Origin: Pseudolysinimonas yzui
GTDB taxonomy: Bacteria > Actinomycetota > Actinomycetes > Actinomycetales > Microbacteriaceae
Reading direction: 5' to 3'
Length of the DNA stretch: 38,575 bases
Assembly (NCBI RefSeq): GCF_014653215.1
Contig: NZ_BNAI01000013.1
Location: forward strand, 1 to 38,575
The notes beneath the pieces are model-generated. The model worked only from the letters and a program-made list of their open reading frames with translations. It ran no database searches and was not told the origin of the DNA. A program made the translations under genes and the position numbers. This document shows, one piece after another, positions 15,746 through 23,946 of this stretch (position 1 is its first letter; every line of letters starts with the position of its first letter).

Positions 15746-16741
15746 ATGAGCACCGCCTCGACGAAGAGCCGCCAGCCGGTTCGGGTCCTCTCGTTCTCGC
15801 ACCGGTTGAGCCGGTGGGACCTCAAGCTCTCGCCCTACCTCTACATCTCGCCGTTCTTCCTGATGTTCCTGGTCGTCGGCCTCTTCCCGATCATCTTCAC
15901 CGCCGTGATCTCAACCCAGGACTGGGATCTCGTGCGCGGCAGCGGGCAATTCGTCGGCTTCGATCAGTACATCTGGATCCTGCAGCAGCCCCACTTCTGG
16001 ACCGCCCTGCGCAACACCTTCAGCATCTTCTTGATCTCCACGGTGCCCCAGCTGCTCCTGGCCCTGTTCATCGCGTCGATGCTCGACCGCAACATCCGCG
16101 CCAAGACCTTCTGGCGCATGAGCGTGCTGATTCCCTTCGTCGTCGCTCCCGTGGCGGTCGGGCTCATCTTCAACGTCGTCTTCGCCGACAACTTCGGGCT
16201 CGTCAACGGCTTCCTCACCGATCTCGGGTTGCCGGCCATCCAATGGCACAAGGAACCGTTCTGGAGCCACGTCGCGATCGCGACCATGGTCAACTACCGG
16301 TGGACCGGCTACAACACCCTCATCCTGCTCGCCGCCATGCAAGCGGTGAACCGCGACTACTACGAGGCCGCGACCGTCGACGGCGCCGGTCTGTTCCGCC
16401 AGTTCATCAGCATCACACTTCCCTCGCTGCGGCCCACGCTCATCTTCGTCATCATCACCGCGACGATCGGTGGTCTGCAGATCTTCGACGAGCCTCGCGT
16501 CTTCGACCAGTTCGGTCGAGGGGGCGCCGGCCAGCAATGGCTCACGATCACCCTGTACCTCTATGACATCGGCTGGGGCCAGTGGAACTTCGGCCGCGCC
16601 GCCGCGATGGCCTGGATCCTGTTCGTCATCATCCTGTTGATCGGCCTCCTCAATCTGCTCATCACCCGCACGCTCGTGCGTGGCGAAGGCGTCCGGGGCC
16701 TCGAGCCGAGTCGTCGCAACCGAAAGAAGGTCGTCCGATGA
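15746..16741 (+). CDS. cebF: Sugar ABC transporter permease (CebF-like)
   Basis: The 331-residue inner-membrane protein is the first of two permeases (MalF type). A polar N-terminus is followed by six membrane segments from about residue 30 to 315. The cytoplasmic EAA loop that docks the ATPase is seen as YYEAATVDGAGLFRQFISITLPSL at about residue 205. It follows the hairpin after cebE and its stop overlaps cebG as ATGA. No ATPase gene is in the operon; in actinobacteria the shared ATPase MsiK normally serves such systems from another locus. Confidence 0.93.
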   Translation: MSTASTKSRQPVRVLSFSHRLSRWDLKLSPYLYISPFFLMFLVVGLFPIIFTAVISTQDWDLVRGSGQFVGFDQYIWILQQPHFWTALRNTFSIFLISTVPQLLLALFIASMLDRNIRAKTFWRMSVLIPFVVAPVAVGLIFNVVFADNFGLVNGFLTDLGLPAIQWHKEPFWSHVAIATMVNYRWTGYNTLILLAAMQAVNRDYYEAATVDGAGLFRQFISITLPSLRPTLIFVIITATIGGLQIFDEPRVFDQFGRGGAGQQWLTITLYLYDIGWGQWNFGRAAAMAWILFVIILLIGLLNLLITRTLVRGEGVRGLEPSRRNRKKVVR

Positions 16742-17622
16742 GTACCCCTGTCGTCGAGAAGGCCAGCGTGTCCGAGCGTCGCCGCCAGCGCACCATCAAG
16801 ATCCGCGGCTACCGGCCCGGCATCTGGACCTATGTCGGCCTGACCGTCGTCTTCGTCAGCGCGGCGTTCCCGCTCTGGTGGTCGTTCATCATCGGCTCGG
16901 GCGATGCGTCGTCACTGCGCGAGCGGCCGTGGTGGCCGGGCGGCAACTTCATCGACAACGCCCTCGCCGTCGTCGGCAACCCCGCGGTCAACTTCTGGCC
17001 CGCGCTGTGGAACTCGATCTACTCGTCGTTCCTGATCGCGGCCGCGGTCGTCATCACCTCGACCCTCGCCGGCTGGGCCTTCTCCAAACTGCGGTTCCGC
17101 GGCAGTGTGGGACTGCTCGCCTTCGTCGTCGCCACCATGGCGGTCCCCCAGCAGCTCGGCGTCGTGCCGCTGTACATCCTGTTCTCCGACCTCGGGTGGA
17201 CCGGCCAGATCGGCGCCATCATCGTGCCGGCGCTGACGAGCGCCTTCGGGGTGTTCTGGATGACGCAGTATCTGCGTCAGGCGGTGCCCGACGAGCTGAT
17301 CGAAGCGGCCCGCATCGACGGCGCGACGATGATCCGCACCTTCTGGACGGTGGGCGTGCCCGCGGCGCGACCCGCTGCGGCAATGCTCTTCCTGTTCACC
17401 TTCGTAGGGGCCTGGAACAACTTCTTCTGGCCGTTCATCGTTCTCGACCGCCAGAACCCGACGCTGCCGGTCGCCCTCTCGCTGCTGCAGTCCAACTACT
17501 TCGTCGACTACTCGATCGTGCTCGCCGGAGTCGTGCTCGCCACGATCCCGCTGCTCCTGCTCTTCATCTTCGCGGGCAAGCAGCTGGTGAGCGGCATCAT
17601 GGCCGGCGCGGTCAAGGGCTAG
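16738..17622 (+). CDS. cebG: Sugar ABC transporter permease (CebG-like)
   Basis: The 294-residue protein is the second permease (MalG type). It has six membrane segments and the EAA loop DELIEAARIDGATMIRTFWTVGVP near residue 180. The ATG overlaps the cebF stop by 4 bases, so the two permeases are probably made in equal amounts. The C-terminus ends SGIMAGAVKG, as is typical for MalG-like proteins. The beta-glucosidase gene follows after 4 bases. Confidence 0.93.
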   Translation: MSTPVVEKASVSERRRQRTIKIRGYRPGIWTYVGLTVVFVSAAFPLWWSFIIGSGDASSLRERPWWPGGNFIDNALAVVGNPAVNFWPALWNSIYSSFLIAAAVVITSTLAGWAFSKLRFRGSVGLLAFVVATMAVPQQLGVVPLYILFSDLGWTGQIGAIIVPALTSAFGVFWMTQYLRQAVPDELIEAARIDGATMIRTFWTVGVPAARPAAAMLFLFTFVGAWNNFFWPFIVLDRQNPTLPVALSLLQSNYFVDYSIVLAGVVLATIPLLLLFIFAGKQLVSGIMAGAVKG

Positions 17623-17626
17623 GGGC

Positions 17627-19093
17627 ATGAGCACCGTGTCACAGGTGAAGACTGACTCCATTTCGCCGCCCGCAGCCCGCGCCTTCCCGGCCGACTTCCT
17701 CTTCGGAGCGGCCACGGCCGCTTACCAGATCGAGGGAGCCGCCCACGAGGACGGCCGGCGCGATTCGATCTGGGATGCCTTCAGCCGCATCCCCGGTGCG
17801 GTGGTCGGCATGGACAACGGGGATGTCGCGTGCGACCACTACCACCGATACCGTGACGACGTCGCGCTGATGGCCGACCTCGGCCTGCAGACCTACCGCT
17901 TCTCCACCTCATGGGCGCGCGTCTGCCCGGACGGCGGGCCCGCGAACGCGGCCGGGCTGGACTTCTACTCCCGCCTGGTCGATGAACTCCTCGGTGCGGG
18001 CATCCACCCCTGGCTCACGCTCTACCACTGGGATCTGCCTCAGGCCCTCGAGGAGAAGGGCGGCTGGCCCGCCCGCGACACCGCCTACCGCTTCCTCGAC
18101 TACGCGATGGCGGTGCATGACGCCCTCGGCGATCGCGTCACCTCCTGGACGACGCTCAACGAGCCGTGGTGCTCGTCGTTCCTCAGCTACATCGGGGGGG
18201 AGCACGCTCCGGGCCGTCAGGAACCCGCCGCCGGTCTCGCCGCGGGGCACCACCTCCTGCTCGGCCACGGCCTCGTCGTGCAGGAACTGCGTCGTCGCGA
18301 TCCCGAGCTGAGCCTGGGGATCACCCTGAACCTCACCGTCGCCGACCCGGTCGATCCGACCGATTCGGGCGACCTCGATGCCGCCCGTCGCATCGACGGG
18401 CAGTTCAACCGGTTCTTCCTCGACCCGATCTTCCGCGGCGCCTACCCGGCTGACGTTCTCGCGGACGTCGCGGAGTTCGGCTTCGACTCCGTGGTCCTGC
18501 CCGGCGATCTGGCGACCATCTCGGCCCCGATCGACATGTTGGGGGTGAACTACTACCACGGCGAACTCGTCGGGGCGACCCCGCCCGCGGGACAGACCGT
18601 GTCGACCGCCGCGCCCTCCGAGCGTCCCAAGCGCTCGCCGTTCCCCGCGGCCGACGGCGTGCACTGGCACGTGCGTGATCTGCCGCTCACGGCGATGCAG
18701 TGGGAGGTGCAGCCCGAGGGCCTCACGCGTTTGCTGCAACGCATCCACGACGAGTACACCGGGCCGGCCGGGGTCGACCTCGCCGTCACCGAGAACGGCG
18801 CCGCCTACGACGATGTCGTCGCCGACGACGGCGCCGTGCACGACGCCGAGCGCGTGACCTTCCTCGAGGTACACCTGGCGGCGATCCTCGATGCCATCGA
18901 CCGCGGGGTGCCCGTGCGGGGGTACTTCTACTGGTCGCTCATGGACAACTTCGAGTGGGCGTGGGGGTACGACAAGCGGTTCGGCATCGTGCGCGTCGAC
19001 TACGACACGCAAGCCCGCACGCTCAAGGACAGCGCGATCGCGTACCAGTCGATCATCGAGAGCCGGGCGCTGCCCTCCCAGCTGCGGGCCTAG
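17627..19093 (+). CDS. bglC: GH1 beta-glucosidase
   Basis: The enzyme hydrolyses cellobiose and short cello-oligosaccharides to glucose in the cytoplasm. The 488-residue protein has the GH1 entry motif FLFGAATAAYQIEGA near residue 24, the acid/base glutamate E179 in TLNEPW, the nucleophile E389 in VTENG, and the C-terminal WSLMDNFEWAWGY segment that forms the glucose subsite. No signal peptide is seen, which fits import before cleavage. It starts 4 bases after cebG and ends 9 bases before the regulator gene. Confidence 0.95.
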   Translation: MSTVSQVKTDSISPPAARAFPADFLFGAATAAYQIEGAAHEDGRRDSIWDAFSRIPGAVVGMDNGDVACDHYHRYRDDVALMADLGLQTYRFSTSWARVCPDGGPANAAGLDFYSRLVDELLGAGIHPWLTLYHWDLPQALEEKGGWPARDTAYRFLDYAMAVHDALGDRVTSWTTLNEPWCSSFLSYIGGEHAPGRQEPAAGLAAGHHLLLGHGLVVQELRRRDPELSLGITLNLTVADPVDPTDSGDLDAARRIDGQFNRFFLDPIFRGAYPADVLADVAEFGFDSVVLPGDLATISAPIDMLGVNYYHGELVGATPPAGQTVSTAAPSERPKRSPFPAADGVHWHVRDLPLTAMQWEVQPEGLTRLLQRIHDEYTGPAGVDLAVTENGAAYDDVVADDGAVHDAERVTFLEVHLAAILDAIDRGVPVRGYFYWSLMDNFEWAWGYDKRFGIVRVDYDTQARTLKDSAIAYQSIIESRALPSQLRA

Positions 19094-19102
19094 GATCGCT
19101 CC

Positions 19103-20140
19103 GTGACAACCGAAGTGCCTGCGTCGCGGTCGACTCCCGCAGGGACCCCGACGCTGGAGACGGTCGCCGCCCTCGCGGGGGTGTCGCGGTCGACGGTGTC
19201 CCGTGTCATCAACGACTCGCCGAAGGTGACCCCCGAGGCGCTCGCCGCCGTGAACAAGGCGATCGAGGAACTCGGCTACGTGCCCAACCGGGCGGCGCGC
19301 TCGCTGGCGAGTCGGCGCACGCAGGCGATCGCCCTGGTCATCCCCGAGAACACCGCCCGCTTCTTCGCCGACCCCTATTTCGCCTCGGTGATCCAGGGGG
19401 CAGCGCTCCGGCTCGCCGCGACCGACTACACGCTCACCTTGCTCATCGCATCGGAGACCGATCCCGAGAAGAGCCGCCGCTACCTGCAGTCGGGCAACGT
19501 CGACGGCGCGCTCATCCTCTCCCACCACTCCGACGACCGTTCCTACGTCGCGTTGTCGCGCACCCTCCCCGTGGTCTTCGGCGGTCGTCCGGAGCGACAC
19601 GACGACGGTCCCGAGCCGGTCTATGTGGATGTCGACAACACCGCCGCCGCGCGGGACGTCGTGTCGCTGCTCGTCGCCTCGGGCCGGCGGCACATCGCCA
19701 CCATCGCCGGCCCGACCGACATGACCGCCGGGCTCGACCGTCTCGAGGGCTGGCAGTCGGCGATGTCGGATGCCGGGCTGCCCAGCCACCTCGTCGAGCA
19801 CGGCGACTTCACGCCCGCGTCGGGCGCGGCGGCGATGGAACGGCTGCTGGCGCGCGGCGAGCCGATCGACGGACTGTTCGCGGCATCCGCTCAGATGGCC
19901 GACGGCGCGCTGTCGGTGCTGCGCCAGCGCGGGCTCGTCGTGCCCCGCGACCTCGGCGTCGTGACCTTCGACGACGACTACTTCGCGGCGCGCGCGACGC
20001 CGCCGCTGACGACCGTCAACCAGGACGAGGGCGAGGTCGGCCGCACGATGGCGGAACTGCTCATGCGCTCGATCGAAGGCGAAGACGTTCCGCGCGTCAC
20101 GATCATGCCGACGCGCCTGATCAACCGTCGCTCGCAGTAG
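19103..20140 (+). CDS. cebR: LacI-family repressor of the cellobiose operon (CebR/CelR-like)
   Basis: The 345-residue protein has an N-terminal LacI helix-turn-helix (about residues 13-60: LETVAALAGVSRSTVSRVIN, then the hinge helix NRAARSLAS) and a periplasmic-binding-like effector domain. In Streptomyces CebR and Thermobifida CelR, cellobiose releases the protein from its palindrome. Its place as last gene of the operon, with four matching palindromes in front of the first gene, supports autoregulation within the cluster. The GTG start lies 9 bases after the bglC stop. The last 20 bases overlap the convergent cation-transporter gene. Confidence 0.92.
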   Translation: MTTEVPASRSTPAGTPTLETVAALAGVSRSTVSRVINDSPKVTPEALAAVNKAIEELGYVPNRAARSLASRRTQAIALVIPENTARFFADPYFASVIQGAALRLAATDYTLTLLIASETDPEKSRRYLQSGNVDGALILSHHSDDRSYVALSRTLPVVFGGRPERHDDGPEPVYVDVDNTAAARDVVSLLVASGRRHIATIAGPTDMTAGLDRLEGWQSAMSDAGLPSHLVEHGDFTPASGAAAMERLLARGEPIDGLFAASAQMADGALSVLRQRGLVVPRDLGVVTFDDDYFAARATPPLTTVNQDEGEVGRTMAELLMRSIEGEDVPRVTIMPTRLINRRSQ

Positions 20141-20798
20141 CCTCGGGCTCGGGCTCGCGCTCGCCGGTGAGCACCGCGACCGGAACCGTGCAGGCGTCGC
20201 CGCGCCAGGCCTCGACGCCCTCGCGTACCGCGAAGCCGGCGATCACGAGCGCCGCGACGGCATCCGCCCAGGCCCAGCCGAGCAGCGCGTTGAGCAGCAG
20301 GCCCCCCAGCAACGCCGCCGACAGGTAGGTGCACAGCAGCGTCTGCTTCGAGTCGGCGACCGCCGAGGCGGACCCCAGCTCGGTGCCGGTGCGGCGCTCC
20401 CACAGGCTGAGCACGGGCATCACGGCCAGGCTGACCGCCGCGAGCACGATGCCGACCGGGCTGGGCTCGGGGTCGCGCACCCCGGCGAACGAGAGCCCCG
20501 CCTCGACCGTCACGTAGGCGGCGAGGGCGAAGAACGAGATCGCGATGATGCGCAGCGCGGCGCGCTCCCGGGTCTCGGGATCGGGGGCGGCGAACTGCCA
20601 GGCGACCGCGCCGGCCGACAGCACCTCGACGACCGAGTCGAGGCCGAACCCGATGAGCGCCGCCGATGAGGCGATCGTGCCGGCCGAGAGGGCGATGACC
20701 GCCTCGACGACGTTGTAGCCGATCGTGATCGCGACGATGATGCGGATGCGGCGCTGCAGGATGCGTCGGCGCTCTGCGTCGAGCCGGATGCCGGTCAT
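20121..20798 (-). CDS. Cation-diffusion-facilitator-like transporter of the arsenic locus
   Basis: The 225-residue membrane protein has six predicted segments and the CDF-type acidic residues in FGLDSVVEVLSAG (segment 2) and in AWADAVAALVIAG (segment 5-6), with VADSKQTLLCTYLS between. It lacks the usual cytoplasmic C-terminal metal domain: only about 35 residues follow the last segment. Family members export divalent metals; a role in arsenic handling is suggested only by its position. The ATG overlaps the aquaporin stop (ATGA). Its end overlaps cebR by 20 bases. Confidence 0.8.
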   Translation of the reverse strand: MTGIRLDAERRRILQRRIRIIVAITIGYNVVEAVIALSAGTIASSAALIGFGLDSVVEVLSAGAVAWQFAAPDPETRERAALRIIAISFFALAAYVTVEAGLSFAGVRDPEPSPVGIVLAAVSLAVMPVLSLWERRTGTELGSASAVADSKQTLLCTYLSAALLGGLLLNALLGWAWADAVAALVIAGFAVREGVEAWRGDACTVPVAVLTGEREPEPEATASDG

Positions 20799-21475
20799 GC
20801 CACGGCGTCCTCGGTTCGGGCGGGGAAGAAGGCGCGCACGGCCAGCCAGCCGACGAGGCCTCCGACCAGTTGGGCGGCCAGGTAGCCGGGGACCGACCCG
20901 GGGGCGATACCGGCGAAGGTGTCGCTGAACATGCGCCCGACCGTGATCGCCGGGTTCGCGAAACTCGTCGACGAGGTGAAGAAGTAGGCGGCGCCGATGT
21001 AGGCCCCCACCGCCGGGGCGGCGAGAGCGGCGCGGCCGGTGCGCACGAGGGCGAAGATCACGACCACGAGCCCGGCCGTGGCGACGACCTCGGCGAGCAG
21101 ATGCGGCCAGGTCACCCGGTCGGTCGCGCTCCACGAGATCGCGTCGAGCCCGAACATGAGGTTGGCGAGCACGGCCCCGGCGACGCATCCCGCCACCTGC
21201 GCGGGCAGGTAGCGCACGACATCCGCCCACGGCCGCGTCCCGAGGAGGGCGTCGACGGCGGTGACGACGGGGTTGAAGTGCGCGCCCGAGAGCGGCGCGA
21301 ACACGAGGATGAGCACGGTGAGCCCGAGCGCCGTGACGAGCGCGTTCTCGAGCAGCTGCAGCCCGACATCCGTCGAGAGCTGTTGCGCGGCGATGCCGGA
21401 TCCGATGACGACGACGGCCAGTCCCGCGCTGCCGAGGAACTCGGCCGCGATCCGGCGGGGGACGCCGACGGTCAC
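20795..21475 (-). CDS. Arsenic-operon aquaporin (AqpS/GlpF-like channel)
   Basis: The 226-residue protein is a major intrinsic protein with six membrane segments and two half-helices. The two pore motifs are AHFNPVV (NPV in place of NPA) and SFANPAIT. Altered first motifs are seen in AqpS-type channels of arsenic operons, where arsenite leaves the cell downhill. The GTG start at 21475 overlaps the arsR stop (GTGA). Its place between arsR and a cation transporter, opposite three arsenate reductases, supports this role; water or glycerol transport cannot be excluded. Confidence 0.88.
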   Translation of the reverse strand: MTVGVPRRIAAEFLGSAGLAVVVIGSGIAAQQLSTDVGLQLLENALVTALGLTVLILVFAPLSGAHFNPVVTAVDALLGTRPWADVVRYLPAQVAGCVAGAVLANLMFGLDAISWSATDRVTWPHLLAEVVATAGLVVVIFALVRTGRAALAAPAVGAYIGAAYFFTSSTSFANPAITVGRMFSDTFAGIAPGSVPGYLAAQLVGGLVGWLAVRAFFPARTEDAVA

Positions 21476-21828
21476 GAGGCGACGAGCAGTTGCGACATGC
21501 GGTCGAGCGCGCCGGGCACGAGTTTGAAGTACGCCCAGGTGCCGCGCTTGGAGCGGGTGAGGAACCCCGCGTCGGTGAGTACCCGCAGATGATGCGACAC
21601 GGTGGGCTGGGAGAGCCCGATCGGCTCGGTGAGGTCGCACACGCAGGCCTCCTCGTTCTGCGACGCGGCGACGATCGACAGCAGCCGCAGCCGTGCGGGG
21701 TCGGCGAGCGCCTTCAGGGTGTGCGCGAGTTCTTCGGCTTGCGCGGCGTCGAGCGGCTCGCGCACCAGCGGGGTGCAACAGGCGGCGGCGTCCGCCGTCG
21801 TCGCGGGGGAGATCTCGAGCACGGTCAC
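21472..21828 (-). CDS. arsR: ArsR-family arsenic-responsive repressor
   Basis: The winged-helix repressor senses arsenite. The HTH lies in VCDLTEPIGLSQPTVSHHLRVL, and the metal-binding CVC pair sits just before it (EEACVCDLTE); a further Cys pair (AACC) near the N-terminus may add ligands. The GTG at 21828 (118 residues) is chosen because the only upstream alternative is TTG at 21855 (127 residues), which would overlap the operator; neither has a clear ribosome site. It is first of an arsR-aquaporin-transporter operon with a GTGA overlap. Confidence 0.88.
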   Translation of the reverse strand: MTVLEISPATTADAAACCTPLVREPLDAAQAEELAHTLKALADPARLRLLSIVAASQNEEACVCDLTEPIGLSQPTVSHHLRVLTDAGFLTRSKRGTWAYFKLVPGALDRMSQLLVAS

Positions 21829-21845
21829 GTCGACGATGGTAGCGG

Positions 21846-21865
21846 ATATTGACAACCATCGATAT
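21846..21865. promoter_or_regulatory. Probable ArsR operator A
   Basis: The 20-base site has half-sites ATAT-n-GA and TC-n-ATAT. Together with site B it holds the direct repeat GACAWCCATCGATATA (W is A or T). It lies next to or over the arsR start region. TTGACA (21849-21854) within it may serve as a rightward -35. Confidence 0.65.
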
Positions 21866-21880
21866 AGCGGCGCACACTAT

Positions 21881-21900
21881 GCATCGACATCCATCGATAT
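21881..21900. promoter_or_regulatory. Probable ArsR operator B
   Basis: ATCGA-CATCCA-TCGAT forms an inverted repeat here. The direct repeat starts exactly 35 bases after the one in site A. It lies 14 bases before the flavoprotein start, just ahead of its ribosome site GGGAGGA (21903-21909). Confidence 0.65.
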
Positions 21901-21913
21901 ACGGGAGGACCTC

Positions 21914-23224
21914 GTGACGCTCATCGACCTCACCCCACCCGCCGCGCGAAGCGACCGGCTCGCGACGCTGCCCGTCGCGATCATCGGAGCCGGGCCCATC
22001 GGGCTCGCCGCCGCCGCGAACCTCGTCGAGCGTGGCCTCGATTTCCTCATCTACGAGGCCGGCGACTCGGTGGCCGACAGCATCCGCAGCTGAGGGCACA
22101 CCCGCCTGTTCTCGCCGTGGCGCCACCTCGTCGACCCCGCATCGCGCCGCCTGCTCGAAGCGGCCGGCTGGAGGCATCCGGACCCCGACCGCGTGCCGAC
22201 CGGCGGCGACCTCGTCGCGCAGTACCTCCTGCCGCTGTCCCGGCTCGACGCGATCGCGAGCCGCGTCGTCACGGGTGCCGCCGTCGTCGCGGTGACCCGG
22301 GAGGGGATGGACCGCACCCGCACCGCCGGGCGATCGGCCACCCCGTTCGCCCTGCGCATCCGCACCGCCTCTGGGCTCCAGGATGTCGCCGCCCGCGCTG
22401 TCATCGACGCCTCCGGAACCTACCGCTCGCCGAACCGCCTCGGGTCGAACGGCCTCGACCCGCTCGGGCTCGAAGCGGTGGCCGACCGGGTGACCGCCGC
22501 GCTTCCCGACGTGCTCGGCCGGGACCGGGCACGCTTCGCCGGACGGCACACGACCGTCGTCGGGGCCGGACACTCCGCCGCCAACAGCCTTCTCGCCCTC
22601 GCCGAACTCGCGCGCCAGGAACCCGGCACCCGGGTCACCTGGCTCATCCGCAACGCGAGCGCCGTGCGGGTGTCATCGTCGGCCGACGACCAGCTCGCCG
22701 ACCGGGCGGCGCTCGGCGGTCGCGTCGACCGGTTGGTCGCCGACGGCGCGATCGGGATGCTCGACGGCTTCGAGATCCTGCGGCTGGCCCCTCGGGGCGA
22801 CGGGGTCACCGTCACCGGGTCCCGTCGCGGCGCACTCGTCACCCACGAGACCGACGTCGTGGTGGGCGCGACCGGCTTCCGGCCCGACCTCGAGATGCTG
22901 CGGGAGATCCGTCTCGACCTCGACGAGATCGTCGAGGCCCCGCGGCGACTCGCACCGCTCATCGACCCCAACGTGCACTCGTGCGGCACCGTCGAGCCGC
23001 ACGGGTTCGCCGAGCTGACGCATCCCGACGACGGGTTCTTCCTCGCCGGCATGAAGAGTTACGGCCGCGCGCCGACGTTCCTGCTCGCGACCGGGTACGA
23101 GCAGGTGCGCTCGATCACCGCCTGGCTCGCGGGCGACGTGGCGGCCGCGCGGGAGGTCGCGCTCGTGCTGCCCGAGACGGGCGTGTGCTCGACCGACGCC
23201 CCCGCCGGGAGTTGCTGCCGCTGA
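21914..23224 (+). pseudogene. Arsenic-locus flavoprotein (ArsO-like), interrupted by in-frame TGA
   Basis: The reading frame from the GTG at 21914 to 23224 spans 436 codons but has a TGA at 22091-22093. Before it lies an FAD-binding Rossmann motif (VAIIGAGPIGLAAAANL); after it the frame resumes with GHTRLFSPWRHLVDP and has a second nucleotide-binding site (TVVGAGHSAANSLL), VVGATGFRPDL, and a Cys-rich end (GVCSTDAPAGSCC). Homologues have Trp just before the GH of GHxRLFSPW, so a single TGG-to-TGA change is the simplest reading. Related ArsO proteins are putative flavin monooxygenases of ars operons. A downstream restart (GTG at 22193) would lack the FAD site, so function is doubtful unless the stop is read through. 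Confidence 0.85.
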
Positions 23225-23239
23225 GCTTGACGCGGGGTC

Positions 23240-23280
23240 GATCGCTCAGTCATCATTGCCTCAATGAGTACTGAGCGATC
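23240..23280 (+). promoter_or_regulatory. 41-base palindrome across the start of the ArsR-ArsC fusion gene
   Basis: GATCGCTCAGT (23240-23250) and ACTGAGCGATC (23270-23280) are perfect inverted copies; inside them TCATTG (23253-23258) and CAATGA (23262-23267) pair around the 3-base loop CCT. Only two base pairs mismatch. The ATG at 23264 lies inside the inner arm. TTGACG (23227-23232) with a CATCAT-like -10 at 23251 would start a leaderless transcript at the ATG, so the palindrome could be the operator of the fusion protein, an RNA hairpin, or both. Confidence 0.75.
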
Positions 23281-23935
23281 TGGCCTCGAGCAGCGAGCCG
23301 CCCGGCACGCCGCCCTCGGCGACCCGGCGCGGCTGCGCATCGTCGACCTGCTCGGTCTCGGCGATCAGTCGCCGACCGAACTCCAGACCGCGCTCGGGAT
23401 GCCGTCGAACCTGCTGGCCCACCATCTGCGGGTGCTCGACGGCGAAGGCATCATCGAGCGCCGACGCTCCGAGGGCGACGGCCGACGCTCCTACGTGCGA
23501 CTGCGCCCCGAGTCCCTCGTCGGGCTCGTCGGCACCGCGCATCCGGCCGCCCGTCGCGTCGTCTTCGTCTGCACCGCGAACTCCGCACGTTCACAACTCG
23601 CGGCCGCACTCTGGCGGGAGGCGAGCACCGTGCCCGCCGAGTCGGCCGGCACCCATCCGGCCCCCCGCATCCACCCGGCCGCCGCCGCCGCCGCGAGCCG
23701 CCACGGCATCCATCTCGCCTCGGCGCGCCCGCGCACCCTCGCCGACGTGCTCGGCGACGACGACTTCGTGATCACCGTGTGCGACAACGCGCGCGAAGAA
23801 CTCGACACGCTGCCCGACATGCACTGGTCGATTCCCGACCCCGTGCGGGTCGGCACCGACGCCGCCTTCGAGGCCGCGATCGCCGAACTCACCCGTCGCG
23901 TCGACGACCTCGCCCCGCGACTCACCCGCGCCTGA
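23264..23935 (+). CDS. ArsR-ArsC fusion: HTH repressor domain plus arsenate reductase domain
   Basis: The 223-residue protein joins an ArsR-type winged helix (about residues 10-90, with PTELQTALGMPSNLLAHHLRVL as HTH) to a low-molecular-weight phosphatase-like ArsC domain (about 97-223). The catalytic loop is CTANSARS (C103, R109). The CVC metal site of true ArsR is missing from the HTH domain (DQSPTEL instead), so sensing may work through the reductase domain. It has VCDNAREE where the two sister reductases have GCGDxCP, so the resolving Cys differs. No ribosome site is seen before the ATG; a leaderless start is likely. Known fusions of this kind are seen in actinobacterial ars loci. Confidence 0.9.
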   Translation: MSTERSGLEQRAARHAALGDPARLRIVDLLGLGDQSPTELQTALGMPSNLLAHHLRVLDGEGIIERRRSEGDGRRSYVRLRPESLVGLVGTAHPAARRVVFVCTANSARSQLAAALWREASTVPAESAGTHPAPRIHPAAAAAASRHGIHLASARPRTLADVLGDDDFVITVCDNAREELDTLPDMHWSIPDPVRVGTDAAFEAAIAELTRRVDDLAPRLTRA

Positions 23936-23946
23936 AGGAGCACCGA

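Noticed and set aside
22091-22093. TGA as a selenocysteine codon in the flavoprotein
   Set aside because: The family has Trp here, not Cys or Sec, and no clear bacterial SECIS hairpin follows. A TGG-to-TGA change is simpler.
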